From Streptomyces sp. P9-A2 (lineage in GTDB: Bacteria; Actinomycetota; Actinomycetes; Streptomycetales; Streptomycetaceae), in NCBI RefSeq assembly GCF_036634175.1, contig NZ_JAZIFX010000001.1, forward strand, positions 3,472,001-3,536,000: a DNA stretch of 64,000 bases, given 5' to 3'. Each line of letters opens with the position of its first letter. The first letter of the stretch is position 1. Below the pieces are notes generated by a model. That model saw nothing but the letters and a program-made list of their open reading frames with translations. It did no database searches and was not told the DNA's origin. The position numbers and the translations under genes are program-made. Positions 51,492 to 60,495 of this stretch are shown here, one piece after another.

Positions 51492-54400
51492 ATGGACGGT
51501 GCACCGCGAGTGCCGGAACAGCGGCGTCCCGGTTCGCCGGCGGAGCCGTCGACATCGCCGAAGTCACCTGCGGGACCGGGGCCGTTGGAGTCACCGGAGC
51601 CGTCGGTGCCGCGCTTCGGCGTGCTCGGCCCGGTGCGCGCCTGGCGTGACGGCGAGCCCGTCTCCACCGGAAGTCCGCAGCAACGCGCCCTGCTAGCCGC
51701 CCTGTTGCTCCGCGGGGGCCGTACGGCGACGGCGGCCGAGCTGATCGACGCCCTGTGGGGCGAGGAGCCCCCCTCGCAGGCCCTGGCCGCGGTCCGTACG
51801 TACGCGTCCCGGCTGCGGAAGGCGCTGGGGCCGGGCGTCCTGGTCAGCGAGTCCGGCGGGTACGCGGTGCGCGGGACGGGCGAGGACGCGCTGGACGTCG
51901 CGGTGGCGCAGGGGCTGGCCGCCGATGCCGAGCGGGCGAGGAACGGCGGGGACCTGTGCGGGGCCCGTACGCTCCTGGACCGCGCCCTCGCGCTGTGGGA
52001 CGGCGAGACGCTGGCGGGCGTACCGGGCCCGTACGCCCGGGCGCAGCGGGTGCGGCTGGAGGAGTGGCGGCTCCAGCTCTCCGAGACGCGGCTGGACATG
52101 GACCTGGAGCAGGGCTGCCACGCGGAGGCCGTCTCGGAACTGACGGCGCTCACGGCGGCGCACCCGCTGCGCGAACGCCTGCGCGAGCTGTTGATGCTGG
52201 CGCTGTACCGCAGCGGACGCCAGGCGGAGGCGCTGGCGGTGTACGCGGACACCCGACGCCTGCTCGCCGACGAGCTGGGCGTGGACCCGCGCCCCGGCCT
52301 CCAGGAGCTCCAGCAGCGCATCCTGCGGGCGGACCCCCGGCTGACGGAGCCCTCCTCCCCCGCGCCGCCCGAACCGGCGGCCGCCCCGGTCCGGCCCGCC
52401 CAGCTTCCGGCCACCGTGTCCGACTTCACCGGTCGTTCGTCCTTCGTACGCGAACTCGGCGCGATCCTCGCCTCGGCCGAGGGCCGGGTGATGGCGGTGT
52501 CTGCGGTGGCCGGGATAGGCGGCGTCGGCAAGACGACCCTCGCCGTGCACGTGGCCCATCAGGCGCGGACCGTTTTCCCCGACGGCCAGCTGTACGTCGA
52601 CCTCCAGGGCGCGGGCGCCCGGGCGGCCGAGCCGGAGACGGTGCTCGGCGTCTTCCTGCGCGCCCTGGGTACGGCGGACTCGGCGATCCCGGACTCCCTG
52701 GAGGAGCGGGCCGCGCTGTACCGGTCGGTGCTGGACGGACGCCGGGTCCTGGTGCTGCTGGACAACGCCCGCGACGCGGCACAGGTGCGTCCGCTGCTGC
52801 CCGGCACCCACGGGTGCGCGGCGCTGATCACGGCGCGGGTGCGGATGGTGGACCTGGCCGGCGCCCATCTGGTCGACCTGGACGTGCTGTCCCCCGACGA
52901 GGCGCTGGCGCTCTTCACGAAGATCGTCGGCGAGGAGCGGGTCGCCTCGGAGCGGCAGGCCGCCCTGGACGTGGTCGCGGCGTGCGGCTTCCTGCCGCTG
53001 GCGATCCGCATCGCGGCGTCCCGGCTGGCGGCCCGCCGCACCTGGACGGTCTCGGCCCTCGCGGCCAAGCTGGCGGACAAGCGCCGCCGCCTGGACGAAC
53101 TCCAGGCGGGCGACCTCGCCGTCAAGGCCACCTTCGAGCTGGGCTACGGGCAACTGGAACCGGCCCAGGCCCGCGCCTTCCGGCTCCTGGGCCTGGCGGA
53201 CGGCCCGGACATCTCGCTCGCCGCCGCGGCGGCGGTCCTCGGTCTTCCACCGGAGGACACGGAGGACCTCCTGGAGTGCCTGGTGGACACCTCTCTGCTG
53301 GAATCGGCGGCCCCCGGCCGCTACCGCTTCCACGACCTGGTGCGCCTCTACGCGCGTGCGTGCGCGGAACGGGACGAGTGGCCGCCGAGCGAGCGGGAGG
53401 CGGCACTGTCGCGGTTGCTGGACTTCTACCTGGCCACGGCGGCACAGGTCTTCGCGATGGAGCGGCCGGGTGACCGGCTCATCGATCACCTCGAGCCGAC
53501 TCGGTACGAAGGGCTGCGGTTCGGCGACCGGCAGGACGCGCTCGACTGGCTGTACTCGGAAGCCGGCTCCCTCCTCTCGAGCGCACGGCAGGCTTTCCGG
53601 GGCGGCATGCTCCGCCGGGGCGTGGACCTGTTGTGGGCTGCCAAGGATCTGGGCGAATCGGGGGCGAACTCGAAGCAGTACGAATCGGCCGCGGTCGCCG
53701 CCAAGGAGGCGGCACGGTCGGCGGAAGACCGCCGGGCCGAGGGCAGGGCACGCACGGCACTGATCAACGTGCATCTCGTCGCCGGCCGGTACGACGAAGC
53801 CGAGAAAGAGGCGAGCCGGGCCGTGGAGCTGGCACGGGCGGTCGGGGACTTCATCCCCCTCTACTGGGCCAGCAACGACCGGGGGATCATCGCGTTGCTC
53901 CAAGGGCGCAACGACGACGCGGAGACCCACCTCCTGACCGCCATCGACGGATCGAGGAACGACGGAAACGCCGCCCTCGAGGCGAGCGCCCTGTGCAACC
54001 TCTCCCGCGTTCGTCTCGCCATGGGAAACACCTCGCACGCCATAGGGCTCGCGCAGGAGGGCATCCGCATCTACGACCGGCTGGGCCTGACACTCCGCCT
54101 CGCGAACGCCCGGTACGCGCTGGGGCTGGCGTACACCTCGGCCGGGCGCGCTTCCGAGGCGCTCACGGAACTGACCGAGGCGCTGAGAACGTTCCGGGCG
54201 AACCGGCAACGGCTCTGGGAAGGAACGGCCCACTTCCGCATCGCCCAGGCATACCTCGCCGCGCACCTGCCCGCCAACGCGGCACAACACGCCGAGCAGG
54301 CACTCGCCGTCGGCTGCATCGGGGGCGACCGGACACGGGCCAACGTGCTGACGACTCTCGGCGAAGCCCTCGACGCGCTGGGGCAGGCGGATCGCGCACG

Positions 54401-54497
54401 CGCCTGCTGGCGAGAGGCCCTGTCCTGGTACGAGGAGACCGGTGCCACGGAGGCCGAGGAAATCCGGGCACGACTCAGCACGGCGTCCGCGGCCTGA
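51492..54497 (+). CDS. afsR: AfsR, SARP-type ATP-binding transcriptional regulator of secondary metabolism
   Basis: 1001 residues (S. coelicolor AfsR has 993). A Pro/Ser-rich head leads to an OmpR-like winged helix at about 42-130 (FGVLGPVRAWRDGEPVSTGS), a bacterial transcriptional activation domain to about 280, an NB-ARC ATPase with Walker A GIGGVGKTT near 341-349 and LLDNARD, and C-terminal TPRs (about 740-985). AfsK-type kinases phosphorylate AfsR on Ser/Thr, which raises DNA binding; it then activates afsS. The ATG at 51492 has AGGGGGAC six bases upstream. The afsS gene and its binding site follow at once, and afsK lies on the other strand. Confidence 0.95.
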   Translation: MDGAPRVPEQRRPGSPAEPSTSPKSPAGPGPLESPEPSVPRFGVLGPVRAWRDGEPVSTGSPQQRALLAALLLRGGRTATAAELIDALWGEEPPSQALAAVRTYASRLRKALGPGVLVSESGGYAVRGTGEDALDVAVAQGLAADAERARNGGDLCGARTLLDRALALWDGETLAGVPGPYARAQRVRLEEWRLQLSETRLDMDLEQGCHAEAVSELTALTAAHPLRERLRELLMLALYRSGRQAEALAVYADTRRLLADELGVDPRPGLQELQQRILRADPRLTEPSSPAPPEPAAAPVRPAQLPATVSDFTGRSSFVRELGAILASAEGRVMAVSAVAGIGGVGKTTLAVHVAHQARTVFPDGQLYVDLQGAGARAAEPETVLGVFLRALGTADSAIPDSLEERAALYRSVLDGRRVLVLLDNARDAAQVRPLLPGTHGCAALITARVRMVDLAGAHLVDLDVLSPDEALALFTKIVGEERVASERQAALDVVAACGFLPLAIRIAASRLAARRTWTVSALAAKLADKRRRLDELQAGDLAVKATFELGYGQLEPAQARAFRLLGLADGPDISLAAAAAVLGLPPEDTEDLLECLVDTSLLESAAPGRYRFHDLVRLYARACAERDEWPPSEREAALSRLLDFYLATAAQVFAMERPGDRLIDHLEPTRYEGLRFGDRQDALDWLYSEAGSLLSSARQAFRGGMLRRGVDLLWAAKDLGESGANSKQYESAAVAAKEAARSAEDRRAEGRARTALINVHLVAGRYDEAEKEASRAVELARAVGDFIPLYWASNDRGIIALLQGRNDDAETHLLTAIDGSRNDGNAALEASALCNLSRVRLAMGNTSHAIGLAQEGIRIYDRLGLTLRLANARYALGLAYTSAGRASEALTELTEALRTFRANRQRLWEGTAHFRIAQAYLAAHLPANAAQHAEQALAVGCIGGDRTRANVLTTLGEALDALGQADRARACWREALSWYEETGATEAEEIRARLSTASAA

Positions 54498-54514
54498 GAG
54501 CCCTCTCGCCGGGC

Positions 54515-54536
54515 GTTCATCGGATGTTTATGCCTC
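54515..54536 (+). promoter_or_regulatory. Likely AfsR/PhoP binding site in the afsS promoter
   Basis: Two adjacent 11-nt units, GTTCATCGGAT and GTTTATGCCTC, lie in the -35 area of afsS. SARP proteins and PhoP both recognise direct repeats with 11-nt spacing and a GTTCA-type start. In S. coelicolor AfsR and PhoP compete at this position. The promoter lies just past the afsR stop, leaving 164 bp of leader. Confidence 0.75.
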
Positions 54537-54700
54537 ACTGCGAGGCTGAGCGCGCTGATCCGCCGCGTCGGGGGGCGGGCGGGTCGGCCGGGCGTACCGC
54601 CTGAGGTGACAGCCCGAACCGTCCCTGTCCGTCGGCCCGCGGGGGAACCGCCGGACAGGGACGCCCAGAACTTCACTCGGACACGGGGAGAAACCGCAGC

Positions 54701-54889
54701 ATGAGCGACGCCGAGAAGAACCGGAACGAAGAGATCACCACGCTGGACAACCACGCGCCCGCCCCTCCGGCGGACAGGGGGATCACCCCGCTGGACAACC
54801 ACGCACCGGTCCCGCCGGCCGACGGGGAGATCACCCCGCTGGACAACCACGCGCCCGCCCCGCCCGCCCGGGACCGCGACGGCACATAG
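54701..54889 (+). CDS. afsS: AfsS, small repeat protein that boosts antibiotic synthesis
   Basis: 62 residues (AfsS of S. coelicolor has 63). It contains three copies of a unit of about 17 residues (EITTLDNHAPAPPADR, GITPLDNHAPVPPADG and EITPLDNHAPAPPAR), Pro- and acid-rich and probably unfolded. AfsS raises actinorhodin and related antibiotics; its mechanism is unknown, and older annotation calls it sigma-like. It follows afsR and the direct repeats that AfsR binds. GGGGAG is at 54686-54691. A strong terminator follows. Confidence 0.92.
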   Translation: MSDAEKNRNEEITTLDNHAPAPPADRGITPLDNHAPVPPADGEITPLDNHAPAPPARDRDGT

Positions 54890-54900
54890 CCGTCCTCCCG

Positions 54901-54951
54901 CACGGAGATCGGCCGCGACGGCGCGGAGGGGGAGCCGTCGCGGCCTCCGTG
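54901..54951 (+). terminator. Terminator after afsS
   Basis: CACGGAG and CTCCGTG form an outer stem, and GGCCGCGACGGC with GCCGTCGCGGCC an inner 12-bp stem around a short loop. It starts 12 bp after the stop codon. Confidence 0.9.
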
Positions 54952-55070
54952 TGTCCGCCGGAATTTCCGGTCACACCCTGGCGTGCACCGTTCGAAGCAC
55001 TCGAACGATCGGCTCTGCCCGTCCTGACGTCACTTCCTGTACGGATCCGCTCTCCACGGCGGGAGTCCCG

Positions 55071-55148
55071 ATGACCCGTACCAGGAAGGTCCTCGCCACC
55101 GTCACCCTGGTCCTCGGTGGAGCCTGTCCTCCCGTCGGGTCCGAGTGA
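55071..55148 (+). CDS. Tiny ORF with a truncated secretion-like N-terminus
   Basis: 25 codons: MTRTRKVLATVTLVLGGACP then PVGSE. It starts like a Sec signal peptide (RK, hydrophobic core) but stops before any mature part, at the edge of a tandem repeat, so it looks like a small secreted protein gene cut short. In S. coelicolor one gene, SCO4424, lies between afsS and afsK, and this could be its remnant. No ribosome site stronger than GGGAG is present. Confidence 0.4.
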   Translation: MTRTRKVLATVTLVLGGACPPVGSE

Positions 55149-55195
55149 CCGTCAGGCCCGAGTGACCGTCGGGTGCGAGTGACCGTCGGGTCCGC
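55133..55195 (+). repeat. 18-bp tandem repeats behind the truncated ORF
   Basis: Units such as GTCGGGTCCGAGTGACC and GTCAGGCCCGAGTGACC repeat about three and a half times. The array starts where the small ORF loses its frame. Confidence 0.75.
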
Positions 55196-55326
55196 CCGCT
55201 TCCTTGCCGGTGGCTGCGACGCACTCCGACCGCTGTGGGGAAGCATCTGAGGGAACTCTCCCCTCACCACCGCCGACAGGTCACCACGGCGACCACGCTC
55301 CTCCCGTGGAACCCGCTCGGCGCCCG

Positions 55327-57687
55327 TCACGTCGTACGCGCCGTCCCCGTCCCCTTCTCCGCGTCCAGGGCGTAGACGCAACGGTCCTTGCTGCAGGCGT
55401 AGACGACCCCGTCCCGGACGACCGGGGAGCCGGTGATCTCTCCGCCGGTCGCGAGTTTCCATCTCAGCCGGCCGTCGTCGGCTTTCAGGGTGTAGAGGAG
55501 ATGGTCGGTGGAACCGAAGTGGATCCGGCCCTCGGCGACCGCGGGGGCGCCCACGATGTCGCCGCCGGCCTGGAAGCGCCACTTGGGCGTGCCGGTGACG
55601 GCGTCCAGGGTGTAGAGGCCCTTTCCGCTGCCGACGTGGACGTGCCCGGCGGCGACCAGGACCGGCTGCACCGAGGAGCGGGCCTCGGTGGCGATGCGCC
55701 AGCGGTCGCGGCCGTCGGTGGCGTCGAGGGCGTAGACCGTACCGAGGTAGTCGGCGAGGTACACGCCGCCGCCGGTGACGGCCGGGCCGGGGACGAAGAC
55801 GGGCGGCGAGAGGAAGACCGCGGGGGCCTCGAAGTGCCAGCGGACGTGTCCGCCGGCGATGTCCAGGGCGAGGACGCGGGTGCCGGCGGAGACGTACACG
55901 TACCCGTCGGGCGCGGGGGTCAGACGGATGGGGACGCCTCCGCAGGAGGCCGCGTCGCCGATGGGGTACGACCAGCGCTCGTCGCCCGTGCGCGCGTCCA
56001 GGGCGCGCAGGCGGGCGTCCTGCCAGACGTAGACCGTGCCGTCGTGGACGGCGGGGCCGGCCTCCGGGGACTCGAAGTCGGTCTGGCAGCCGGTGGTCTC
56101 CCACAGCTTCTGGCCGGTGGACGCCTCCCACCCCTGCACGCCGCCGCCGCGGGTGCCGGTGACGACGGTGCCGCGGTCGGCCTGGAGGGAGTACACCCAG
56201 GCGTCCGTGGGCAGCCGCCACAGGTCGCCGCCCTCACGCGCGTCCAGGGCGAACAGGGTCGGGCCGTCGGAGGCGTGGATGCGGCCGTCGGCGACCGCCA
56301 TCGACCAGGCGACGTCCCGGGTCTTGAACCGGCGCCGTCCGGTGGCCACGTCGAGGGCGTGCACCTCGAAGGAGGTGACGTAGACGAGGTCACCGGCGAC
56401 GGACGGGGTGCCCCAGACGTCGTTGGACATCCGGAAGCGCCACGGCCGCCAGCCGCTGGGCTGTTCCGGCGCCGCGGCGGGTGCCCCGGCCGGGGCGGGG
56501 TCGGCGCCGTTGGCGCCGGGGCGGAGTGCGGTCCAGGAGCCGGCGAGGGCGGCCTCCGGTGGAGGCGACTTGACGGCGGCGGCGCGCATGTCCGCGACGC
56601 GCGGGCCGGGGCCGATGGACACCACGGCACCGGCCAGCCGGACCGGGCCCGGGTCGGGGGCACCGACCGGCACCGGCGGAAGCGGCGGGACGACGGGGTC
56701 GTGCGGGGGCGGGGGCGGCACCGGGGGCAGCGCCGGAGGCCGGGCACCGCCGGCACTGCGGCCGCCGGCGGGGGCGGGCCGGGCGGGCGGACGGCCGTTG
56801 CGACGGCCCTCGATCAGGTTCACCGCCCGTTCGGGCAGCCACGCGGAGGCCGTACCGCTGTCGTCGGAGCCGGAGCCGAACAGGTGCGGGGCGAGCTGGG
56901 ACTGGAGGTCGGCGGGGCTGGGCCGGCCCGGGGCCTCCATCTGCATGCACGAGTCGATCAGCGGGCGCAGCTCGTCCGGGAGACCGTCCAGGTCCGGGCC
57001 CTCGCGCAGCAGCATGAAGACCGTCTCGACCGGGTTCGCGCCGTGGAACGGGGCGTGTCCGGTGGCCGCGAAGACCAGGGTGGAACCGAGGGAGAACACA
57101 TCGCTGGCGCCGGTGACGCTGCGGGAGTCCTTGGCCTGCTCGGGAGACATGTAGGCGGGGGTGCCGACGGCGACGTTCGTCATCGTCAGACGGGTGTTCG
57201 ACACACCGGAGGCGATCCCGAAGTCGATCACCCGCGGACCGTCCTCGACGACGAGGACGTTCGACGGCTTGAGGTCGCGGTGGACGAGCCCGGCGCCGTG
57301 GATGGAGTGCAGCGCCTCCGCCACCCCGGCCGCCAGCCAGCGCACCGCCTGGGCCGGCATCGGCCCGCACTCGTTCACTATTTCCTCGAGAGAGGGCGCG
57401 GGAACGTACGCGGTCGCCAGCCACGGCACGGCGGCGCGCGGATCGGCGTCCACCACGGCCGCGGTGTAGAAACCGGAGACCGCGCGGGCCGCCTCCACCT
57501 CGCGGGTGAAACGGACGCGGAACAACTGGTCCTCGGCCAGCTCGGTGCGGACCGTCTTGATCGCCACGCGCCGGCCGGACGCCGAGCGCGCGAGATAGAC
57601 CAGCCCCATGCCGCCGGCACCCAGCCGTCCCAGCACCTCGAACGGCCCAATGCGCCGCGGATCGTGCTGCGTCAGCTGATCCACCAC
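55327..57687 (-). CDS. afsK: AfsK, membrane-associated Ser/Thr protein kinase with PQQ repeats
   Basis: 786 residues (AfsK of S. coelicolor has 799). The kinase domain covers about 14-270: GRLGAGGMG loop, Lys44 in VAIK, HRDLKPSN with Asp138, DFG 155-157, and the activation loop with Thr168, the known autophosphorylation site. A Pro-rich linker (about 300-430) leads to seven or so PQQ/WD-like beta-propeller repeats (LYTLDAVTGTPKWRF, VYALDATDGRDRWRI) that fill the C-terminus. AfsK phosphorylates AfsR, encoded 0.8 kb away on the other strand. The GTG at 57687 starts the protein; GGAGGTGGCAGG lies just ahead. Confidence 0.96.
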   Translation of the reverse strand: MVDQLTQHDPRRIGPFEVLGRLGAGGMGLVYLARSASGRRVAIKTVRTELAEDQLFRVRFTREVEAARAVSGFYTAAVVDADPRAAVPWLATAYVPAPSLEEIVNECGPMPAQAVRWLAAGVAEALHSIHGAGLVHRDLKPSNVLVVEDGPRVIDFGIASGVSNTRLTMTNVAVGTPAYMSPEQAKDSRSVTGASDVFSLGSTLVFAATGHAPFHGANPVETVFMLLREGPDLDGLPDELRPLIDSCMQMEAPGRPSPADLQSQLAPHLFGSGSDDSGTASAWLPERAVNLIEGRRNGRPPARPAPAGGRSAGGARPPALPPVPPPPPHDPVVPPLPPVPVGAPDPGPVRLAGAVVSIGPGPRVADMRAAAVKSPPPEAALAGSWTALRPGANGADPAPAGAPAAAPEQPSGWRPWRFRMSNDVWGTPSVAGDLVYVTSFEVHALDVATGRRRFKTRDVAWSMAVADGRIHASDGPTLFALDAREGGDLWRLPTDAWVYSLQADRGTVVTGTRGGGVQGWEASTGQKLWETTGCQTDFESPEAGPAVHDGTVYVWQDARLRALDARTGDERWSYPIGDAASCGGVPIRLTPAPDGYVYVSAGTRVLALDIAGGHVRWHFEAPAVFLSPPVFVPGPAVTGGGVYLADYLGTVYALDATDGRDRWRIATEARSSVQPVLVAAGHVHVGSGKGLYTLDAVTGTPKWRFQAGGDIVGAPAVAEGRIHFGSTDHLLYTLKADDGRLRWKLATGGEITGSPVVRDGVVYACSKDRCVYALDAEKGTGTARTT

Positions 57688-58041
57688 TTTGCCTGCCACC
57701 TCCCCGTACGAATCGCGCCACCACCTGTGCGCGACCGAAGTGCAGCGTCTCACCACCGCGGCCCCGTGGCGGCACGCACCCTGATTCTTCCTGTCCGGGG
57801 CGCTGGTTGCGAACCCAACGACATAGGGGGTGTCTAGTCTTATATACAAATCAATGGGGTGGACAGGGGGCAGGGCGGACGACCGGTGGGACCGCAGGAG
57901 TGTCCGGGAGGACGGCCGGCGGGGGACCGAAGGACCGTGCCGGGGTGGCCCGACGGGCATCCGGAGGAGTCGGGACGGGCGGCACGAGGGCCTCCCGGGG
58001 CGGGGCGGCCGTCGCCAGGCGGACGAACGCGTCGGGGCCGC
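57688..58041. other. afsK promoter region
   Basis: AT-rich bases at 57830-57852 (TAGTCTTATATACAAATCAA) interrupt the GC-rich surroundings and probably hold an afsK promoter. No further gene is supported, though frames remain open on both strands. Confidence 0.6.
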
Positions 58042-58827
58042 TCAACGGGACAGCAGGGCGAAGGAAGCACCCTGGTTGTCGCTGACCACGGCCACCGTGC
58101 CGTACGACGTCCCGAAGGGCGGCACCTGGACGCGGCCGCCGAGCCGGGTCACGTCCGCCATCGTGGCCTCGAGGTCCTCGACGGCGAAGTGGACGAGGAA
58201 GTGGGGCGGCATCTCGGCCGGGAAGACGTCGGAGACCGGGGCGCGGCCGAAGTCGGGCTCGGCGCCCTTCCCGAACAGGGCGTCGTGGAAGAGGGCTCCG
58301 TAGAAGGTGTTGGCCGCCTCGGTGTCGCGGGTGTAGAGCTCGACCCAGGCGAAGGCGCCCCGCTCGCGCCGGCGGCCGAAACCGGGACGCTCCCCGGGCT
58401 GCCACAGGGAGAAGACGGCACCCTCGGGGTCCGTGACGAGCGCGGTGACGCCGAGCTCGCCGACCGCGCGCGGCGCGGAGACGAGCTGCCCGCCCGCCGC
58501 GAGGATCCGCCGGCACAGCGCTTCGGCGTCGGGGGTCATGAAGGACACCGTCCACACTGTGGGGAGCCGGCCGTCCGTCTTGTGCGCGAGGGACGCCACC
58601 GGCCTGCCGCCGAGCAGCGCCCGCACGGTCCCCAGGGGCGGCGAGGGCTGCACGGACAGCGCGGGCCGGGAGGCCGGGGCGGGCCACTCGGGCTGCTCCG
58701 GCTGGTCTTCGAACATCCAATCGAACAATTCGCCGTAGAACCGCTTGCCCGCCTCCACGTCGGGAAGCTGCGCGTCCACCCAGCACGGGGTGCCCTCTGT
58801 GTACTCCGATGCCCTGTTTTCGGCCAT
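58042..58827 (-). CDS. kbpA: VOC-family two-domain protein, likely KbpA, the AfsK inhibitor
   Basis: 261 residues with two glyoxalase/VOC domains: about 12-125 (TPCWVDAQLPDVEAGKRFYG) and 138-260 (AFAWVELYTRDTEAANTFYG). KbpA of S. coelicolor binds unphosphorylated AfsK and blocks its autophosphorylation; its 251-residue gene lies immediately upstream of afsK. Position, orientation and size here match, so kbpA is the best call, resting on gene order. VOC metal ligands are not clearly complete, consistent with a binding role. The ATG at 58827 begins MAENRA; no strong ribosome site is seen. Confidence 0.75.
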   Translation of the reverse strand: MAENRASEYTEGTPCWVDAQLPDVEAGKRFYGELFDWMFEDQPEQPEWPAPASRPALSVQPSPPLGTVRALLGGRPVASLAHKTDGRLPTVWTVSFMTPDAEALCRRILAAGGQLVSAPRAVGELGVTALVTDPEGAVFSLWQPGERPGFGRRRERGAFAWVELYTRDTEAANTFYGALFHDALFGKGAEPDFGRAPVSDVFPAEMPPHFLVHFAVEDLEATMADVTRLGGRVQVPPFGTSYGTVAVVSDNQGASFALLSR

Positions 58828-58949
58828 GCCGCCAAAGTAGCGGTGCCGCACGCACCGCGCAGACCAGGCACACCAGGCACAGCCGACCCTCGCACCCCAT
58901 TTGCAGTCGGCCGAATCGCGCTCCCATCACCCCTCGGTAAGCTGACGTC

Positions 58950-59597
58950 ATGACAGGACAAGTGCGTACCGTCGACGGCCGCGTGGCCGGCCGGCGAGGG
59001 CAGGCGACCCGGCAGAAGCTGCTCGACTGCCTCAGCGAGATGCTCAGCTCCTCCCCCTACCGGGATGTCAAAGTCATCGATGTCGCCCGCAAGGCGGGGA
59101 CTTCGCCCGCGACCTTCTACCAGTACTTCCCGGACGTCGAGGGTGCGGTTCTGGAGATCGCGGAGCAAATGGCCGCCGACGGGGCCGGGTTGGCGGAACT
59201 GCTCGAGGGACGCTCCTGGGTCGGCAAGGCCGGCTGGCAGACGGCGCAGGAACTCGTCGACGGCTTCATGGACTTCTGGAAGCGCAACGACGCGATCCTG
59301 CGCGTCGTCGACCTCGGTGCCGCCGAGGGCGACAAGCGCTTCTACAAGCTCCGTATGAAGATTCTCAACTCGGTGAACAACTCCCTGGCGGACGCCGTCG
59401 CCGAGTTGCAGGCCAAGGGCCGGATCGACAAGGACGTGAACCCCGCCGCGGTGGCCGGTTCCCTGGTCACCATGCTGGCGGCCGTCGCCTCGCACCAGAA
59501 GGGTTTCACCTCCTGGGGCGTGAAGCAGGCCGAACTCAAGCCCAATCTGGCTCTGTTGGTACACCTGGGTGTCACCGGCAAGAAACCGACCAAGTAA
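58950..59597 (+). CDS. TetR/AcrR-family transcriptional regulator
   Basis: 215 residues. The helix-turn-helix is at about 22-66 (RQKLLDCLSEMLSSSPYRDV, then VIDVARKAGTSPATFYQYFP). The remaining helices form the effector domain, ending in KKPTK. It is close in order and size to S. coelicolor SCO4421, next to kbpA. The divergent gene is kbpA, only 122 bp away, so it could regulate it. A perfect terminator follows at 59651. Confidence 0.92.
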   Translation: MTGQVRTVDGRVAGRRGQATRQKLLDCLSEMLSSSPYRDVKVIDVARKAGTSPATFYQYFPDVEGAVLEIAEQMAADGAGLAELLEGRSWVGKAGWQTAQELVDGFMDFWKRNDAILRVVDLGAAEGDKRFYKLRMKILNSVNNSLADAVAELQAKGRIDKDVNPAAVAGSLVTMLAAVASHQKGFTSWGVKQAELKPNLALLVHLGVTGKKPTK

Positions 59598-59650
59598 GGC
59601 GAGGCATCCCACGACCCATCCCCGCTCGCACGACTTTCCGCGTCCTGTCT

Positions 59651-59688
59651 GACAGGCGGTGGCTCACTCCGGTGAGCCACCGCCTGTC
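59651..59688 (+). terminator. Terminator after the TetR gene
   Basis: GACAGGCGGTGGCTCAC and GTGAGCCACCGCCTGTC form a perfect 17-bp stem with a TCCG loop. Confidence 0.93.
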
Positions 59689-59954
59689 GCGCGTTCCGGC
59701 CACCCGCCCCTGCCTGACGGCCAGTCATATCGGTGACAGCGGCTCCGCGGGGGCCCATGGGGGAGGCGGGAGCGGAGGCGGGAGCCGGGAGCGGAGGCGA
59801 TGGGTCCATACCGGCGAAAAGGGAACACGTCCGCGAGTGCTCTCGTTGAGCACTCCGTGCGGACAGGACCGCGCAAGCGCATGCCCGAGTGACACCCGGC
59901 AGCCACAGCCGCCGGCAAGCCGCAGACGCCGCAGAGATCGCAGGAGGAACCGGA

Positions 59955-60380
59955 ATGGCCCTGACCCACGAAGAGCGCGAACAGTTCCTGGCCGAGCCCC
60001 ATGTCGCCGCGATCGCCGTTGACGCGGGGGCCGGGCGCGCACCCCTCACCGTGCCGATCTGGTACCAGTACACGCCCGGGGGAGACGTATGGATCATGAC
60101 GGGGCTGGACTCCCGCAAGAACCGGCTGATCGACGAAGCGGGCCGGTTCTCCCTCATGGCCGACCGCCTCGACCCCACCATCCGCTACGTGTCGGTCGAG
60201 GGACCGGTCGTCGAGACCACCCCCGCGACCATCGAGCAGCTCCGGGAGCTGGCCTCCCGCTACCTCCCGGCCGACAAGGTCGAGGGCTATGTCGCCTTCG
60301 CGTGGAAGGAGCACGGCGAGCAGGTCGTCCTGCGCATGCGGCCCGAGCGCTGGGTCTCCTCCGACCTCGGATCCGTGTGA
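59955..60380 (+). CDS. Flavin-split-barrel (pyridoxamine-oxidase-like) protein
   Basis: 141 residues: EHVAAIAV-type strands (EPHVAAIAVDAGAGRAPLTV), PIWYQYTPGGDVWIMTG and the helix SRKNRLIDEAGRFSLMA. The fold binds FMN, F420 or haem; in actinobacteria many such small proteins are F420-linked. The C-terminal WKEHGEQVVLRMRPERWVSSD strand is typical of the PPOX family. GGAGGAACCGGA precedes the ATG. It may share a transcript with the next gene, 115 bp downstream. Confidence 0.87.
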   Translation: MALTHEEREQFLAEPHVAAIAVDAGAGRAPLTVPIWYQYTPGGDVWIMTGLDSRKNRLIDEAGRFSLMADRLDPTIRYVSVEGPVVETTPATIEQLRELASRYLPADKVEGYVAFAWKEHGEQVVLRMRPERWVSSDLGSV

Positions 60381-60495
60381 GAGCGACCCGTACGAGGACC
60401 CGACCGAGGACCCGCACGGCGGTCCGCACGATGAGACGCACGACGGTCCGCGCTGCGAGGCACACGGCGAGGCGGCGGGCGGGAACAATCGGGGC

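Noticed and set aside
51693..54290. 865-residue minus-strand frame
   Set aside because: Antisense shadow of afsR with no coherent fold.
54701..54889. Multicore RiPP precursor
   Set aside because: The repeats could suggest it, but no modifying enzymes are adjacent and size, repeats and position next to afsR fit AfsS.
55204..57837. 877-residue plus-strand frame
   Set aside because: Antisense to afsK, whose kinase and propeller motifs are complete.
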